A stretch of 64,000 bases of DNA from NCBI RefSeq assembly GCF_014648315.1, contig NZ_BMQW01000001.1:829982-893981 (forward strand). Direction: 5' to 3'. This document shows positions 45,817 to 55,617 of this stretch, piece by piece (within the stretch, counting starts at the first letter, position 1; every line of letters begins with the position of its first letter). The translations under genes were made by a program, and so were the position numbers. The notes under the pieces are model-generated. The model was not told the origin of the DNA, did no database searches, and was given only the letters and a program-made list of their open reading frames with translations. Source of the stretch: Shewanella ulleungensis (GTDB lineage: Bacteria > Pseudomonadota > Gammaproteobacteria > Enterobacterales > Shewanellaceae).

Positions 45817-46134
45817 CTATGTTTTAAATCGACTTAATTGCCGTTTTAGCATATGCACTTCATGCTCAAGGCGGTCTCGTTCATCGAGTAATTGTAAAAT
45901 TAAACCTATGCCATCCCAGTCGAGAGCTAAATCACGTTGAATGCGTGTGGCTTTTTTAACTTGATGTAAATTCTCAACACTAAATTGCCATTGTTCTATT
46001 ACTTCTCCCTGCAGCGGAATCGCGATACTGTGCTCTACAAGCTCAAGTAATAATGCTGAGCTAATCTCACTGCACTCACACAGTTCATCGCTACTCAACC
46101 AACAATCTTGTTCACTTATATTAATCTGCAGCAT
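45817..46134 (-). CDS. cbpM: chaperone modulator CbpM
   Basis: 105 residues with the MerR-like recognition fold of CbpM (CECSEISSALLLELVEHSIA, LHQVKKATRIQRDLALDWDG, then IGLILQLLDERDRLEHEVHM). CbpM binds the J domain of CbpA and blocks its co-chaperone and DNA-binding activity. Its ATG is two bases after the cbpA stop, the normal cbpA-cbpM arrangement. Confidence 0.93.
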   Translation of the reverse strand: MLQINISEQDCWLSSDELCECSEISSALLLELVEHSIAIPLQGEVIEQWQFSVENLHQVKKATRIQRDLALDWDGIGLILQLLDERDRLEHEVHMLKRQLSRFKT

Positions 46135-46136
46135 TG

Positions 46137-47105
46137 TTATTTACTCCAACTTGCACGAGGGTCGAAAGTATTTTTTTCAGCTAATTCAGTCCATAACGTC
46201 TTGCTTGTCTCGTCTGATACCGTTGGCACCACTATTTTGAGTACCGCAAATAAATCACCCTGCTCTTTTTTACTCAATAGCCCTTTACCTTTAATGCGTA
46301 ACCGCTGCCCTGATTGGCTATTCGCTGGGATACTCAATTGAATATGTCCCGTTAAGGTAGGCAGTTTAACCTTGGTACCCAATACCGCTTCCCAAGGTGC
46401 TACTGGCACCACAATAGTCAAATTTCGACCATCAACGTCAAATAAAGGATGAGGCGCATATCGAATTTTTAAATACAAATCGCCGTTATCAGCTTTGGTT
46501 TGTCCTGGTCCGCCTTGGCCTTTTAAGCGAATACGTTCGCCATTGCTCACACCAGCGGGAATGTTCACTTTTAAGGATTTAGGATGTTCAACAACATGAC
46601 CATGAGCATCGCGTTGTTGCAGAGTAAACGACACAGGCTTAAGGGTGTCAGCCAATGTTTCTTCAAGAAACATTGGGAACTCCATTTCTATATCCTGGCC
46701 TTTAGCGTGTTGAGTTTGACGAGCTTGATGCTGTTGGTTTGGGTTAAAGCCTGAGTGCCTTGCACCAAAAATTGAATTAAAGAAATCAGAAAATTCTTGA
46801 TCGCTTTGAGGATCGCTATGCTGTTGCCCCCAATCTTGACCACCACTGGTGCCAGCTTGTCCTGCGTAATTGTTTTGTGACCTATTTAGATGATGATGTC
46901 GTACTTCATCATATTCAGCACGCTTTTTAGTATTATGCAATATCGCATAAGCTTCACCAATTTCTTTAAATTTAGCTTCTGCATCAGCATCTTTACTGAC
47001 ATCGGGATGATATTGCACCGCCAGTTTTTTATAAGCGAGTTTTACCGCTTTATCATCCGCTTGCGGATCGATGCCCAATACCTTGTAATAGTCTTTAAAA
47101 TTCAT
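46137..47105 (-). CDS. cbpA: curved DNA-binding protein / DnaJ co-chaperone CbpA
   Basis: About 322 residues. J domain with KDYYKVLGIDPQADDKAVKL and YHPDVSK containing HPD near residue 33, a glycine/asparagine/glutamine-rich linker, then two beta-rich C-terminal substrate-binding domains (VNIPAGVSNGERIRLKGQGG, VKLPTLTGHIQLSIPANSQS). It works with DnaK and binds curved DNA in stationary phase. ATG at 47105 follows GGGGATGAA. The modulator cbpM follows. Confidence 0.95.
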   Translation of the reverse strand: MNFKDYYKVLGIDPQADDKAVKLAYKKLAVQYHPDVSKDADAEAKFKEIGEAYAILHNTKKRAEYDEVRHHHLNRSQNNYAGQAGTSGGQDWGQQHSDPQSDQEFSDFFNSIFGARHSGFNPNQQHQARQTQHAKGQDIEMEFPMFLEETLADTLKPVSFTLQQRDAHGHVVEHPKSLKVNIPAGVSNGERIRLKGQGGPGQTKADNGDLYLKIRYAPHPLFDVDGRNLTIVVPVAPWEAVLGTKVKLPTLTGHIQLSIPANSQSGQRLRIKGKGLLSKKEQGDLFAVLKIVVPTVSDETSKTLWTELAEKNTFDPRASWSK

Positions 47106-47305
47106 TTCATCCCCTAACAAAAACCAGTTTGTAACGGAACATCAAGCTATTTTGAACTCATTAACATTAATGAGTTTAGGCCCATAAATAAACAACACGG
47201 TTGATCAAGATCAACTCTACGACAGTAAGCCTCGTTTAATTAATAACCATTAATGAATATACAGAAATGATATTTTGATATCGGTTCATCAGTGACGCAA
47301 TAAGC

Positions 47306-48394
47306 CTATTGCGCCTCACCAGGTTTTGGCACATCGCGCTTATTTACTTTCTGCTCCGCGGCTATCTCTTTGGCCCAGTCATGCTCAGACACTACCGCAT
47401 CAATTCCCTGTTGTTGGGTACTTAGCGACGGAGTAAAAGACAACCTAGTCAGTAAAGGAAAATGATCCGAACCAATAGAAGGTAAACGTTGAATCTGTTG
47501 CAACGTAAAATGTTGGCTGTGAAATAAGTGATCCAATGGCCAGCGCATAAGTGAGTAATCTGCATGAAAAGTGTTAAATGCCCCACGGCCAACACGCGGA
47601 TCAAGCAAACCACTAATTTTACGAAAAAGTCGAGTCGTAGCAGACCAAGCGACATCATTAAGATCGCCGGTAACAATCACGGGCATGTCACTGTCTGCGA
47701 CACTTCGAGCGACTATAACCAATTCAGCATCTCGCTGGGCTGATTCAACATTTTCTGTAGGGCTTGGCGGTGCGGGGTGGAGAAAATGCACCCGAATATT
47801 GTCACCGGAGCGTAAGGTTAGTGTGGCATGTATTGATGGCACATCTTTCTCAACCAAATAACATATTTGTTGCTCGCCTAGAGGCAAACGAGAATAAACG
47901 TGCATGCCATAGAGATTATCAAGAGGACATTTAATGCTGTAAGGCATGTCAGTTTCTAATACCTTAAGCTTATCTTGCCACCATTGGTCTGATTCAAGTG
48001 TAACCAGCACATCAGGCATATACTCGTTTACCAATTTTATCAATGCTTCGGCATTACGATTGGGAGTAAGCACATTAGAGGTGATAATGCTGAGTTGTTT
48101 ATCGGGATTAAATTCAGTGGAGGTTTTAACCTCTTTGGGAAATAAAAAAGTATAAGGAAAAATCCAGCTGAGCTGCCAAATTAAACAAAACGTAGTCGTC
48201 ACCGCTAATAGTTGCGTACTTAGCATGTGAATATCGAGAAAAACAACATCGGCAATCAATAGCGTTGTGGCTAATATCGACAATTGTAATCGAGGAAAAT
48301 CCATACTCCTGACAATCCAATGCGGATGCCGCGAAAGAGGCAGTAAAGTCGCCAGCAAAATTAACCCAGTAAATATGGTCAGTATCGTAAACAT
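47306..48394 (-). CDS. membrane-anchored endonuclease/exonuclease/phosphatase (EEP) family protein
   Basis: 362 residues. The first ~85 residues form two or three membrane segments; the rest is an EEP catalytic domain with ITSNVLTPNRN, DVLVTLESD, VHFLHPAPPSP, PVIVTGDLNDVAWS and IGSDHFPLLTRLSF, keeping the usual N, E, H, D-x-N and D-H residues. It should be a metal-dependent phosphodiesterase or phosphatase facing the periplasm or cytosol; substrate unknown. The C-terminal tail is charged (EQKVNKRDVPKPG). Confidence 0.88.
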   Translation of the reverse strand: MFTILTIFTGLILLATLLPLSRHPHWIVRSMDFPRLQLSILATTLLIADVVFLDIHMLSTQLLAVTTTFCLIWQLSWIFPYTFLFPKEVKTSTEFNPDKQLSIITSNVLTPNRNAEALIKLVNEYMPDVLVTLESDQWWQDKLKVLETDMPYSIKCPLDNLYGMHVYSRLPLGEQQICYLVEKDVPSIHATLTLRSGDNIRVHFLHPAPPSPTENVESAQRDAELVIVARSVADSDMPVIVTGDLNDVAWSATTRLFRKISGLLDPRVGRGAFNTFHADYSLMRWPLDHLFHSQHFTLQQIQRLPSIGSDHFPLLTRLSFTPSLSTQQQGIDAVVSEHDWAKEIAAEQKVNKRDVPKPGEAQ

Positions 48395-48475
48395 AAAAAG
48401 CCTAGTTTTGTATGGTTAATCTTAATATCGCACTTATTGCCAGATTATTGAAATAGTGGGCTACATCCAAGAATA

Positions 48476-48514
48476 AAAAGGGCTTATCAATAATTTGCCT
48501 TGATAAGCCCCTTT
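48476..48514 (-). terminator. terminator of the second BCCT gene
   Basis: GGGCTTATCAA and TTGATAAGCCC form perfect 11-base arms around a 9-base loop; read on the minus strand it is followed by TTTTTATT. It lies 26 bases after the BCCT stop. Confidence 0.88.
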
Positions 48515-48540
48515 AAGTGTTTAAGCGGATTGATTGCGAC

Positions 48541-50124
48541 TTAACTGCGGCGTTTTACCTCTGTAAGCATACCGAGTAGTAAACTAATACAAGCCAGTAT
48601 TAAAATAATAGCAAACGGAAGTGCTGCGATAATGGTAACCGACTGAAGTGCTTGAATAGAATCAGTACCGCCAATCCACAACATCACCATAGCGATTACC
48701 GCAGAGATAACCGCCCACACTATCTTTTGCTTCATCGGTAATTCCAACTTACCGCCTGCGGTCATGCTATCGACCACGATAGAGCCTGAATCTAAGGTCG
48801 TAACAAAGAACACGATAATAAGTACAACCGCAATAATGGACAGCAAATCACCCATTGGATACGCATCAAGCATGTAGAACAAACTTAAAGAGACGTCGGT
48901 AATACCTTGCTCAGTCCCTAGCTGGCCAACTTTATCAATGATTTGCTGAATCGCGATGCCACCAAAAAATGACATCCAAGCCGTGGTCACTAAGGTAGGA
49001 ATAATCAACACACATGCCAGAAACTCACGCACCGTGCGACCACGCGAAATTCGCGCGACAAACATACCAAAGAAAGGCGCATACGCTATCCACCAGGCCC
49101 AGTAGAATACAGTCCAACCGTGTAACCAGCTGGTGTCTTCACGGCCAGAGTTCTGGCTCAGTGGTATGATGTTTTTTACATAACCAACAACGGCAGTTGC
49201 CAATGAATCAAGCACTGTAGTGAAATTAAGAATGCTGATAAAGCCGAGGAATATAAAGGCTATAATCATGTTGATGTTGCTCAACAATTTCACCCCGCCA
49301 TCCATTCCACGCACCACTGACAGAATAGCCAGCCCCATAATAAGCAGAATAATCGTCAGTTGCAGAAAAATACTATTTTCAAAACCGAACACATGGCTTA
49401 TTCCACTGGCTGCTTGAGAGCCCCCTAAACCCAGTGACGTTGCAAGACCGAACAAAATAACCAGTACCGCCATAATGTCGATGACATCACCGATTTTGCC
49501 CCAGACTTTATCACCGAGTATCGGATAGAAAACCGAGCGCATGGAAAGCGGTAAGCCCTTGTTATAAACAAAATATGCCAATGAAAGCGCGGTCATACCG
49601 TAGATAGCCCAAGCATGAAAACCCCAGTGGAATACCGAGGCACCGAGCGCTAATTCACGGCCTTCTGGTGTAAAAGGTGCCACGCCGAGCGGGGTGCCAA
49701 ACCAATCGGTGTAGAACGCAGTTGGCTCCGCCACACCCCAGAAAATAAGGCCAATGCCCATCCCTGCGGCAAATAGCATGGATATCCAGGATATTGTCGA
49801 GTAGTCAGTGGTGGCGTTATCACCGCCCAAGCGAATTTTGCCTAATGGAGAAAATGCAATCCCAATGGCAAAAATGAGCATAATGTTGGCCGTCCACATG
49901 AACACGAAGTCAAAGTGAGATAAAGCGGCTGCCTTCACTGAATCAATGGCGGCTTTGGCATCTGCGGGGGAAAAAACCAGCAGGGCCATAATAAATAAAA
50001 TGGATAAACCGACAGACACGGTGAACACGGTGTTGTGGACATCCATGCCCCATTTTAAAATATTGTCTTGCCCAACTTGATAATCGGTCGAGTCTATACT
50101 GTATTTTTTTGACTTAAATTTCAT
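48541..50124 (-). CDS. BCCT-family betaine/choline/carnitine transporter (second)
   Basis: 527 residues, 12 membrane segments, with GMGIGLIFWGVAEPTAFY, WTVFYWAWWIAYAPFFGMFV and ARISRGRTVREF. It shares long stretches with the carrier at 43990 (both begin KYSIDSTDY or KYSIDNTDY with QVGQDN or TVGQDN), so the two arose by duplication. The aromatic site region differs (WWIAYAPFF against WWISWSPFV), which could change substrate choice. Confidence 0.94.
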   Translation of the reverse strand: MKFKSKKYSIDSTDYQVGQDNILKWGMDVHNTVFTVSVGLSILFIMALLVFSPADAKAAIDSVKAAALSHFDFVFMWTANIMLIFAIGIAFSPLGKIRLGGDNATTDYSTISWISMLFAAGMGIGLIFWGVAEPTAFYTDWFGTPLGVAPFTPEGRELALGASVFHWGFHAWAIYGMTALSLAYFVYNKGLPLSMRSVFYPILGDKVWGKIGDVIDIMAVLVILFGLATSLGLGGSQAASGISHVFGFENSIFLQLTIILLIMGLAILSVVRGMDGGVKLLSNINMIIAFIFLGFISILNFTTVLDSLATAVVGYVKNIIPLSQNSGREDTSWLHGWTVFYWAWWIAYAPFFGMFVARISRGRTVREFLACVLIIPTLVTTAWMSFFGGIAIQQIIDKVGQLGTEQGITDVSLSLFYMLDAYPMGDLLSIIAVVLIIVFFVTTLDSGSIVVDSMTAGGKLELPMKQKIVWAVISAVIAMVMLWIGGTDSIQALQSVTIIAALPFAIILILACISLLLGMLTEVKRRS

Positions 50125-50394
50125 AATTAAAAGGTTAACTTATTCGAAATAACGAATACCAACTCTATTATTTGATTGATACTGATTATAGGGTTAATAA
50201 AATACAAAGGGTGTTGTATATCATGATTTACACAGCGGTTTCATTTACATCAAAGGAAGAAGCCCTTGTCGCATAAAAGTTTTGCTACACAGAAACAACT
50301 GAAGTATACGTTATTAGGTGCCCTGCACATATAAAATAGATACATAGACTGAGTCATTCAAGAAATATAATGACAATCGCCAGCGATATGACTA

Positions 50395-51825
50395 TCACTC
50401 CCTTGAAGTGAGCACTGCCGAAGCGGGTTTGTTTTTTGATTTGAGAAGACCAATACCAAAAGCGGCCATTGCGACAGCAATGATGGCATTAAGGTAGTTG
50501 AAAAATGCATAGGGCGCGTAATCAAGCACATCTACTCCCAGCGTGGCGGTATAAAATGCGCCTGCCGTGGTCCACGGAATAAGCCCTGTCGTCATGGTGG
50601 CACCTTCTTCCACTGAGCGCGAAAGAATAGCGACTTCTAAATGTTGTTGTTCATACTTTGGCTTAAACAGTTGGCAACTTAAAATAATCGAAATATAGGC
50701 TTCGCCCATCGCAATGTTACCCAAGAAGCCAGACATAATTGTCGTGGCAATAAGAGTCGCAGTGCGTTGCACTCTTTTTATCATGCCTGCTAATAATGCG
50801 GTGAGAAAACCCGCTCCGTGTAAAATGCCGCCGAGCGCGATAGCCATTAAAGCAAGCAATAAGGTCCAGCTCATGCTGCTAATGCCACCGCGACCAAGTA
50901 AAGCATCAACATTGGCGATACCTGTTGACTCGGGCGTATTTTCCCACAACGCATTAAGCACGGAGATAACGCTCTCACCCTGATAAAAAATGGCAATGAG
51001 CACGGCAAGTATAATACTGCATGACATCGTTACTTCTGCCGGCACTTTTCTAATGCTCAATACCGCGAGTAAAATCAGTGGTAATAACGTAATCAATGGC
51101 GTAAGGCTGTAAGTGTTGGCCAGTGCTGTTTGAATTGTACTGACTTCGGTTAAGTCTAGATTGTGCTCCGCATAATTAAATCCTATCACTAAAAATATGA
51201 TGAAAGTGAGGATAAAAGTAGGCATTGTAGTGAACAACATGGCGTAAATATGTCGATAAATATCCGTTCCAGCACTCATTGCGGCGAGGTTTGTAGTATC
51301 TGAAATCGGCGACATTTTATCACCGAAAGTTGCACCACAGACAATCATGCCTGCGACTAAAGGCAGAGGAATATTCATCACAGATCCAATGCCAATAAAA
51401 ACCACGCCTAAAGTGCCGACAGTCCCCCAAGACGTTCCGGTTGCCACCGACATCAAGGCGCACAGTAATAAACCGACGGCCAAAAACAAACTCGGACTCA
51501 GCCAGCTAAGGCCATAGTAAATAAGTGTAGCGATGGTGCCACTGTGCATAAAACTGGCAATCACCATGCCGATCAATATAAATATATAAATAGCAGGCAT
51601 CGCTTTACTAAGCGCATTGGTCATTAACTCACGAATTTGTATATAGTCATAGCCAAGACTAAATGCATTAAGCCCTACCCATAAAATACATAAAAACATC
51701 AGTATATGCAGGCTGATCCCCAGACCAAAAAGCCCTCCCGCAATAATGATGATAATCACGCTAAAACAGATAAGAGACTGCAAAAAACTAGGACTACGAG
51801 GTAATTTAGGCATGATGACAGGCAT
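50395..51825 (-). CDS. nhaC: Na+/H+ antiporter NhaC family
   Basis: About 476 residues, around 12 membrane segments. Family marks: GTSWGTVGTLGVVFIGIGSV, GATFGDKMSPISDTTNLAAM, AMGEAYISIILSCQLF, and SVEEGATMTTGLIPW. It should export Na+ in exchange for H+, or act as a malate/lactate-type relative, which cannot be told by sequence. Three close in-frame starts exist (TTG 51846, ATG 51825, ATG 51813); none has a clear ribosome binding site. Confidence 0.92.
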   Translation of the reverse strand: MPVIMPKLPRSPSFLQSLICFSVIIIIIAGGLFGLGISLHILMFLCILWVGLNAFSLGYDYIQIRELMTNALSKAMPAIYIFILIGMVIASFMHSGTIATLIYYGLSWLSPSLFLAVGLLLCALMSVATGTSWGTVGTLGVVFIGIGSVMNIPLPLVAGMIVCGATFGDKMSPISDTTNLAAMSAGTDIYRHIYAMLFTTMPTFILTFIIFLVIGFNYAEHNLDLTEVSTIQTALANTYSLTPLITLLPLILLAVLSIRKVPAEVTMSCSIILAVLIAIFYQGESVISVLNALWENTPESTGIANVDALLGRGGISSMSWTLLLALMAIALGGILHGAGFLTALLAGMIKRVQRTATLIATTIMSGFLGNIAMGEAYISIILSCQLFKPKYEQQHLEVAILSRSVEEGATMTTGLIPWTTAGAFYTATLGVDVLDYAPYAFFNYLNAIIAVAMAAFGIGLLKSKNKPASAVLTSRE

Positions 51826-52235
51826 GAGTACACAGTATGGTAACAATTGGGATAAAGCTGAGTATATCAGTACAAATAATTGGGTAAACTATTTACAAGC
51901 AGGATATCGAAATATAAACAAATCGTCTTTTACAAGCAGTCGTTTAGCACACACGAAACCGTCAATTTAATCGTTATTGCCGTATTAGTTGCAACATTAT
52001 AATGTTAAAAATTATGGTTGCGAACCATTGCCTGTAAATAAGACCCTATAAATAATTTAATGTATTGCCATGAAATACATCTAGATTTGTATAAATGACG
52101 TATCAAGTATAACCAAATAAATTTTTAATCATATTCACACCATAAAAATTATTCATTGGTTAGCGATTCATAACCTATTGTTGCAGAGTCGATACCGATA
52201 CGAATTATTTTTTGCCATGTGCTATAGGCATCATC
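51826..52235. other. divergent promoter region of nhaC and the ADP-ribosylglycohydrolase-like gene
   Basis: About 410 AT-rich bases with no credible gene. Promoters for both divergent genes must lie here. A weak inverted repeat (GGTTA...TAACC near 52160) is the only structure seen. Confidence 0.45.
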
Positions 52236-53357
52236 ATGAATAACACCCCTTCTCAACTCGTTCGCGTAAGCTGGGCGCTTAAAACAAGTTTTATTGCCGA
52301 TGCTTTAGCCATGCCTGTGCATTGGTATTATCAGCCAATGCAAATAGAAAACACATTTGTCGGGGGTATTCAGCGCTTTGAAGCGGCCCCCGAATCTCAT
52401 CCTTCCTCTATTATGTCATTACACTCCAAACACAAAGGGGGGCGACAGTTGGCTAAAGGGCATTCAGCTAACACCACGTCACCGCAAGTTGTCGGCGATA
52501 TTATTTTAAAAGATAAAGCGAAGTTTTGGGACCAACCCAATATACACTATCATCACGGTATGCAGGCGGGTGAAAACACCCTCAATGCCCATTGCGCTCG
52601 AGTACTGATGCGCACCCTAGCAAGTTCACCACAACCCTATGACCGACATGCATTTGTTAATGCCTACATTGACTTCATGACAATGACGCCCGCCGCTCAT
52701 CCAGATACTTATGCAGAATCTTACCATAGAGGATTTTTTGCCAATTTAGCGCAAGGTCGAAAGCCTGAAAATTGTGGTATGAAAACGCACGACACTGCAT
52801 CGATTGGTGCATTAGTCACAATCGCGCCTTTGGTGTTTTCAGAGCGACTTAAGGGCACAAACGAAGCTGAGATAAAGATTGCTTGCAGAGCACACCTGGC
52901 TTTAACCCATCCAGATGAATCTTTAATGCAAGTGTGTGATAGCTACGTGCAACTCTTGTGTGCTCTTATGGATGGGCCTGATGAAGCTGGCACTAAAACG
53001 CTTCTACTTGCAGCAAGTAAGGGCTTAACGAGTACCAATTTGGCCAGCCTGTTAACACGTAATGTGCCCGATAATCAGGTCATAGGTCAGATATTTTCAA
53101 GGGCGTGTTATATTTCTGATTCTTGGCCTATCGTTTTGTATCTGGCTTATAAATACCAAAATGATCCTTGGCAAGCCCTGCGAGTAAATACCAATTTAGG
53201 CGGTGACAATGTACATCGCGGCATAGTGCTGGGAACCTTGCTTGGACTGCAAAGCGATAGTGTGGTCACCAGCTGGTTTGAACAACTGGCAGACCACAAA
53301 GAGATAGCTCAGGAAATCGAGGCGCTTATCAGCGTGGCAAACGCTCCCAAATCGTAA
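52236..53357 (+). CDS. ADP-ribosylglycohydrolase (ARH)-like protein with changed metal site
   Basis: About 373 residues of the ARH/J1-crystallin superfamily. The N-terminal part reads SFIADALAMPVHWYY where active enzymes usually have GDALG. The middle has MKTHDTASIGALVTIAP and LALTHPDESLMQVCDSYVQL, and near the C terminus GGDNVHRGIVLGTLLGLQ stands where active ARH enzymes have GGDTD. The aspartate needed for Mg2+ in that motif is therefore partly lost, so ordinary ADP-ribose hydrolysis is uncertain. ATG at 52236 is preferred over 52212. Its last 29 bases overlap the convergent ovoA gene. Confidence 0.82.
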   Translation: MNNTPSQLVRVSWALKTSFIADALAMPVHWYYQPMQIENTFVGGIQRFEAAPESHPSSIMSLHSKHKGGRQLAKGHSANTTSPQVVGDIILKDKAKFWDQPNIHYHHGMQAGENTLNAHCARVLMRTLASSPQPYDRHAFVNAYIDFMTMTPAAHPDTYAESYHRGFFANLAQGRKPENCGMKTHDTASIGALVTIAPLVFSERLKGTNEAEIKIACRAHLALTHPDESLMQVCDSYVQLLCALMDGPDEAGTKTLLLAASKGLTSTNLASLLTRNVPDNQVIGQIFSRACYISDSWPIVLYLAYKYQNDPWQALRVNTNLGGDNVHRGIVLGTLLGLQSDSVVTSWFEQLADHKEIAQEIEALISVANAPKS

Positions 53358-55497
53358 GTTCTGACAAGGTATGCTGAAACTTATGCTGAGTTTCACGGAT
53401 CACAAACGGGACTTTTCGCGGTTCACCCACTAACGTAAAGTGGCTTGAGAGGTGTTCTTTCAAGCCATCTAGTGTGCTGTAGTTTTCGCCATCTTTTTTG
53501 AAACCCCCTATCCATTCTTCCTTGGGTGTATGCTCCTCCAACCACGTATAAGGCGATGCAATAATAAGCAAGCCGCCATCATTGATACGCTGCGCGATAT
53601 CCGCCAAAAAACGACTCGGCTGGTAAAGCCTATCAATTAAATTAGCAGCGAGTACTAAATCATAAGCCGTAAATTGAGGTTTAAGGTTACAGGCATCACC
53701 TTGATGAAATGCTACACGGTTTGCATATGCGTCCAACCCAAGTTCTTGCAGAGTGCGAGTATGATAACTCACCAACTCGCCTTCTTCAGCCCGGGCGTAA
53801 CGCACTGCACCTTGTTGCGCCATTTTAGCCGCAAGGTTAGTAAAGTTTGCTGAAAAATCAACACCGTCAACGTCATCAAACTGACGCGCTAATTCAAAAC
53901 TGGCTCTGCCACACGCGCAACCTAAATCAAGTGCTTTAGCGGTAGGTTTACCCTTCATTGCTGCAAGTGCAATATCGGCTAAGGCTTTAGGGAAATTGTC
54001 TACGCCGTACCAGGTGTCACCAAAGTGAAACTCTGCGTATTCTGACAATAACTGATCACTTTCGTAGTAAGCCTTAGGCGACTTCGCCTCAACACTAGAG
54101 GCAATATAGCGAAACCCGGCATGTTGAAAGAAATGACGCCTAAACGCATAACGTGCACTAAGGCGTGTTTCGTTACCACTTGAAATCCATGAACCGCCTT
54201 TGATTAAATTGTGTTTGCCATCAAACGTCGGTGTAGTGAAATCATCATAAAGTGGGTGTACTTTAAAATCATCAAAAGGATATATCGGCGTTTCGGTCCA
54301 TTGCCACACGTTACCAACCACATCAAACCAATCGCCGTGTTGATGGCGCGTTACCGGGCAACATGATGCAAAATGGTCAAGATGCAAGTTCGCATCGGCC
54401 TTGCTATCACTTAATTCTTCAACGCCGGCTTGTGAGCACAGACGATGCCATTCGTCTTCAGTTGGCATGCGGATCTGCAGCCCACTTGCTATTGTTTTCC
54501 ATTCACAAAACGCTTTTGCTTCATGATAGTTAACTTCAGCAGGCCAATCCCAAGCCATATCTATTTCTTCTGTCATCAGACGTAAACGCCAGCCATTGTG
54601 CCAACGCCAAAAAGTCGGGTGTTTAGCCTCTGTAAACTGCCGCCAAGCAAGGCCTTCATCGCTCCAAAAACTACTTTTCTCATAACCACCGGCCTCAACA
54701 AATTCGAGGAACTCTTGGTTACTGACTAAATATTGGCTGGCTTTAAATTCGGCGACCTCTGCCTGATGTTGGCCATATTCGTTGTCCCAGCCATAAACGT
54801 CACTGTCAAAGGGTTTTCCTAGATTAACAGAACCCGCAGGAACGTTTATCAGTGTGTTTTGGGGGGCCTCGCCAGTCTCTTTGCAAGCAGGCCATTGAGG
54901 TAATGACTGGACTTTAGCCAGTTCATGTTGGCGAATGAGTACCGTGGACGTTTCAAGATGAATACGTTCGTGTTCAATTCCCATCACGATAGGCCACCAG
55001 GTATTTTCCCAATCAATGGGTAGCACTAGGTCTAAGCTATCAATTAATCTTAATACTGTGGTGCGCACTTTGGCGCGGTATTCTTTTACGGCAGAAACAC
55101 TGGGCCAGTCATAACTGTCTTCAGACAAATCATCCCAGCTCATTTCATCAACACCAACCGCAAAAATTGATTCCATGTAAGGATTTATCCGTTCAGGTAT
55201 CAGTTTTGCCAATATCAACTTGTTGATGAAAAACGTTGCCGTATGCCCAAGATAGAAAATAAGCGGGTGGCGCAAAGGGATAGGTTTTTGATAAAAGCCA
55301 CTATCGTCGCGCAAACAATCAAACAATTGTGAATAGGTGTCAAAGGTGTTGGTAAAGTAAAGCGCGATTTCCTGACGCTTATCTTCCACGGTGCCGCTGG
55401 TAAGTGAAGGAGTCCGGCGTAATGCCACAGGATCAACAAATGTTGCAGAGCGTTTAGCCATTTCTTGTGCATCTTGTATAGGTAATGTCATCGTCAA
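53329..55497 (-). CDS. ovoA: 5-histidylcysteine sulfoxide synthase / 5-mercaptohistidine N-methyltransferase OvoA
   Basis: 722 residues, full length for OvoA. Order: DinB-like iron-binding domain (~35-185, with LGHTATFF and GIEHERIHLET giving the HxxxHxE ligands), a formylglycine-enzyme-like sulfoxide synthase domain (~215-470, DVVGNVWQWTETP, GGSWISSGNETRLSARYAFR), and a class I methyltransferase domain (from ~500, ALDLGCACGRASFELAR). It joins cysteine and histidine with O2 and later N-methylates the product to ovothiol A. TTG at 55497 has AAGGA six bases away; ATG at 55491 is the alternative. ovoB lies upstream. Confidence 0.93.
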   Translation of the reverse strand: MTMTLPIQDAQEMAKRSATFVDPVALRRTPSLTSGTVEDKRQEIALYFTNTFDTYSQLFDCLRDDSGFYQKPIPLRHPLIFYLGHTATFFINKLILAKLIPERINPYMESIFAVGVDEMSWDDLSEDSYDWPSVSAVKEYRAKVRTTVLRLIDSLDLVLPIDWENTWWPIVMGIEHERIHLETSTVLIRQHELAKVQSLPQWPACKETGEAPQNTLINVPAGSVNLGKPFDSDVYGWDNEYGQHQAEVAEFKASQYLVSNQEFLEFVEAGGYEKSSFWSDEGLAWRQFTEAKHPTFWRWHNGWRLRLMTEEIDMAWDWPAEVNYHEAKAFCEWKTIASGLQIRMPTEDEWHRLCSQAGVEELSDSKADANLHLDHFASCCPVTRHQHGDWFDVVGNVWQWTETPIYPFDDFKVHPLYDDFTTPTFDGKHNLIKGGSWISSGNETRLSARYAFRRHFFQHAGFRYIASSVEAKSPKAYYESDQLLSEYAEFHFGDTWYGVDNFPKALADIALAAMKGKPTAKALDLGCACGRASFELARQFDDVDGVDFSANFTNLAAKMAQQGAVRYARAEEGELVSYHTRTLQELGLDAYANRVAFHQGDACNLKPQFTAYDLVLAANLIDRLYQPSRFLADIAQRINDGGLLIIASPYTWLEEHTPKEEWIGGFKKDGENYSTLDGLKEHLSSHFTLVGEPRKVPFVIRETQHKFQHTLSELTIWERLPR

Positions 55498-55617
55498 ACA
55501 CGTTCCTTTAATTCTTATTCTATAGTCATACGAATAAATACTGAATAAAGTCTCAACTTTTTACTTTATATTCAAATTTTTGCCCAAAAGCTCACATTTA
55601 CTTGTTAATGAAATGGC

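Noticed and set aside
43990..50124. Tandem duplication of a whole block between the two BCCT genes
   Set aside because: Only the carriers are paralogous; cbpM, cbpA and the EEP gene between them are single copies.
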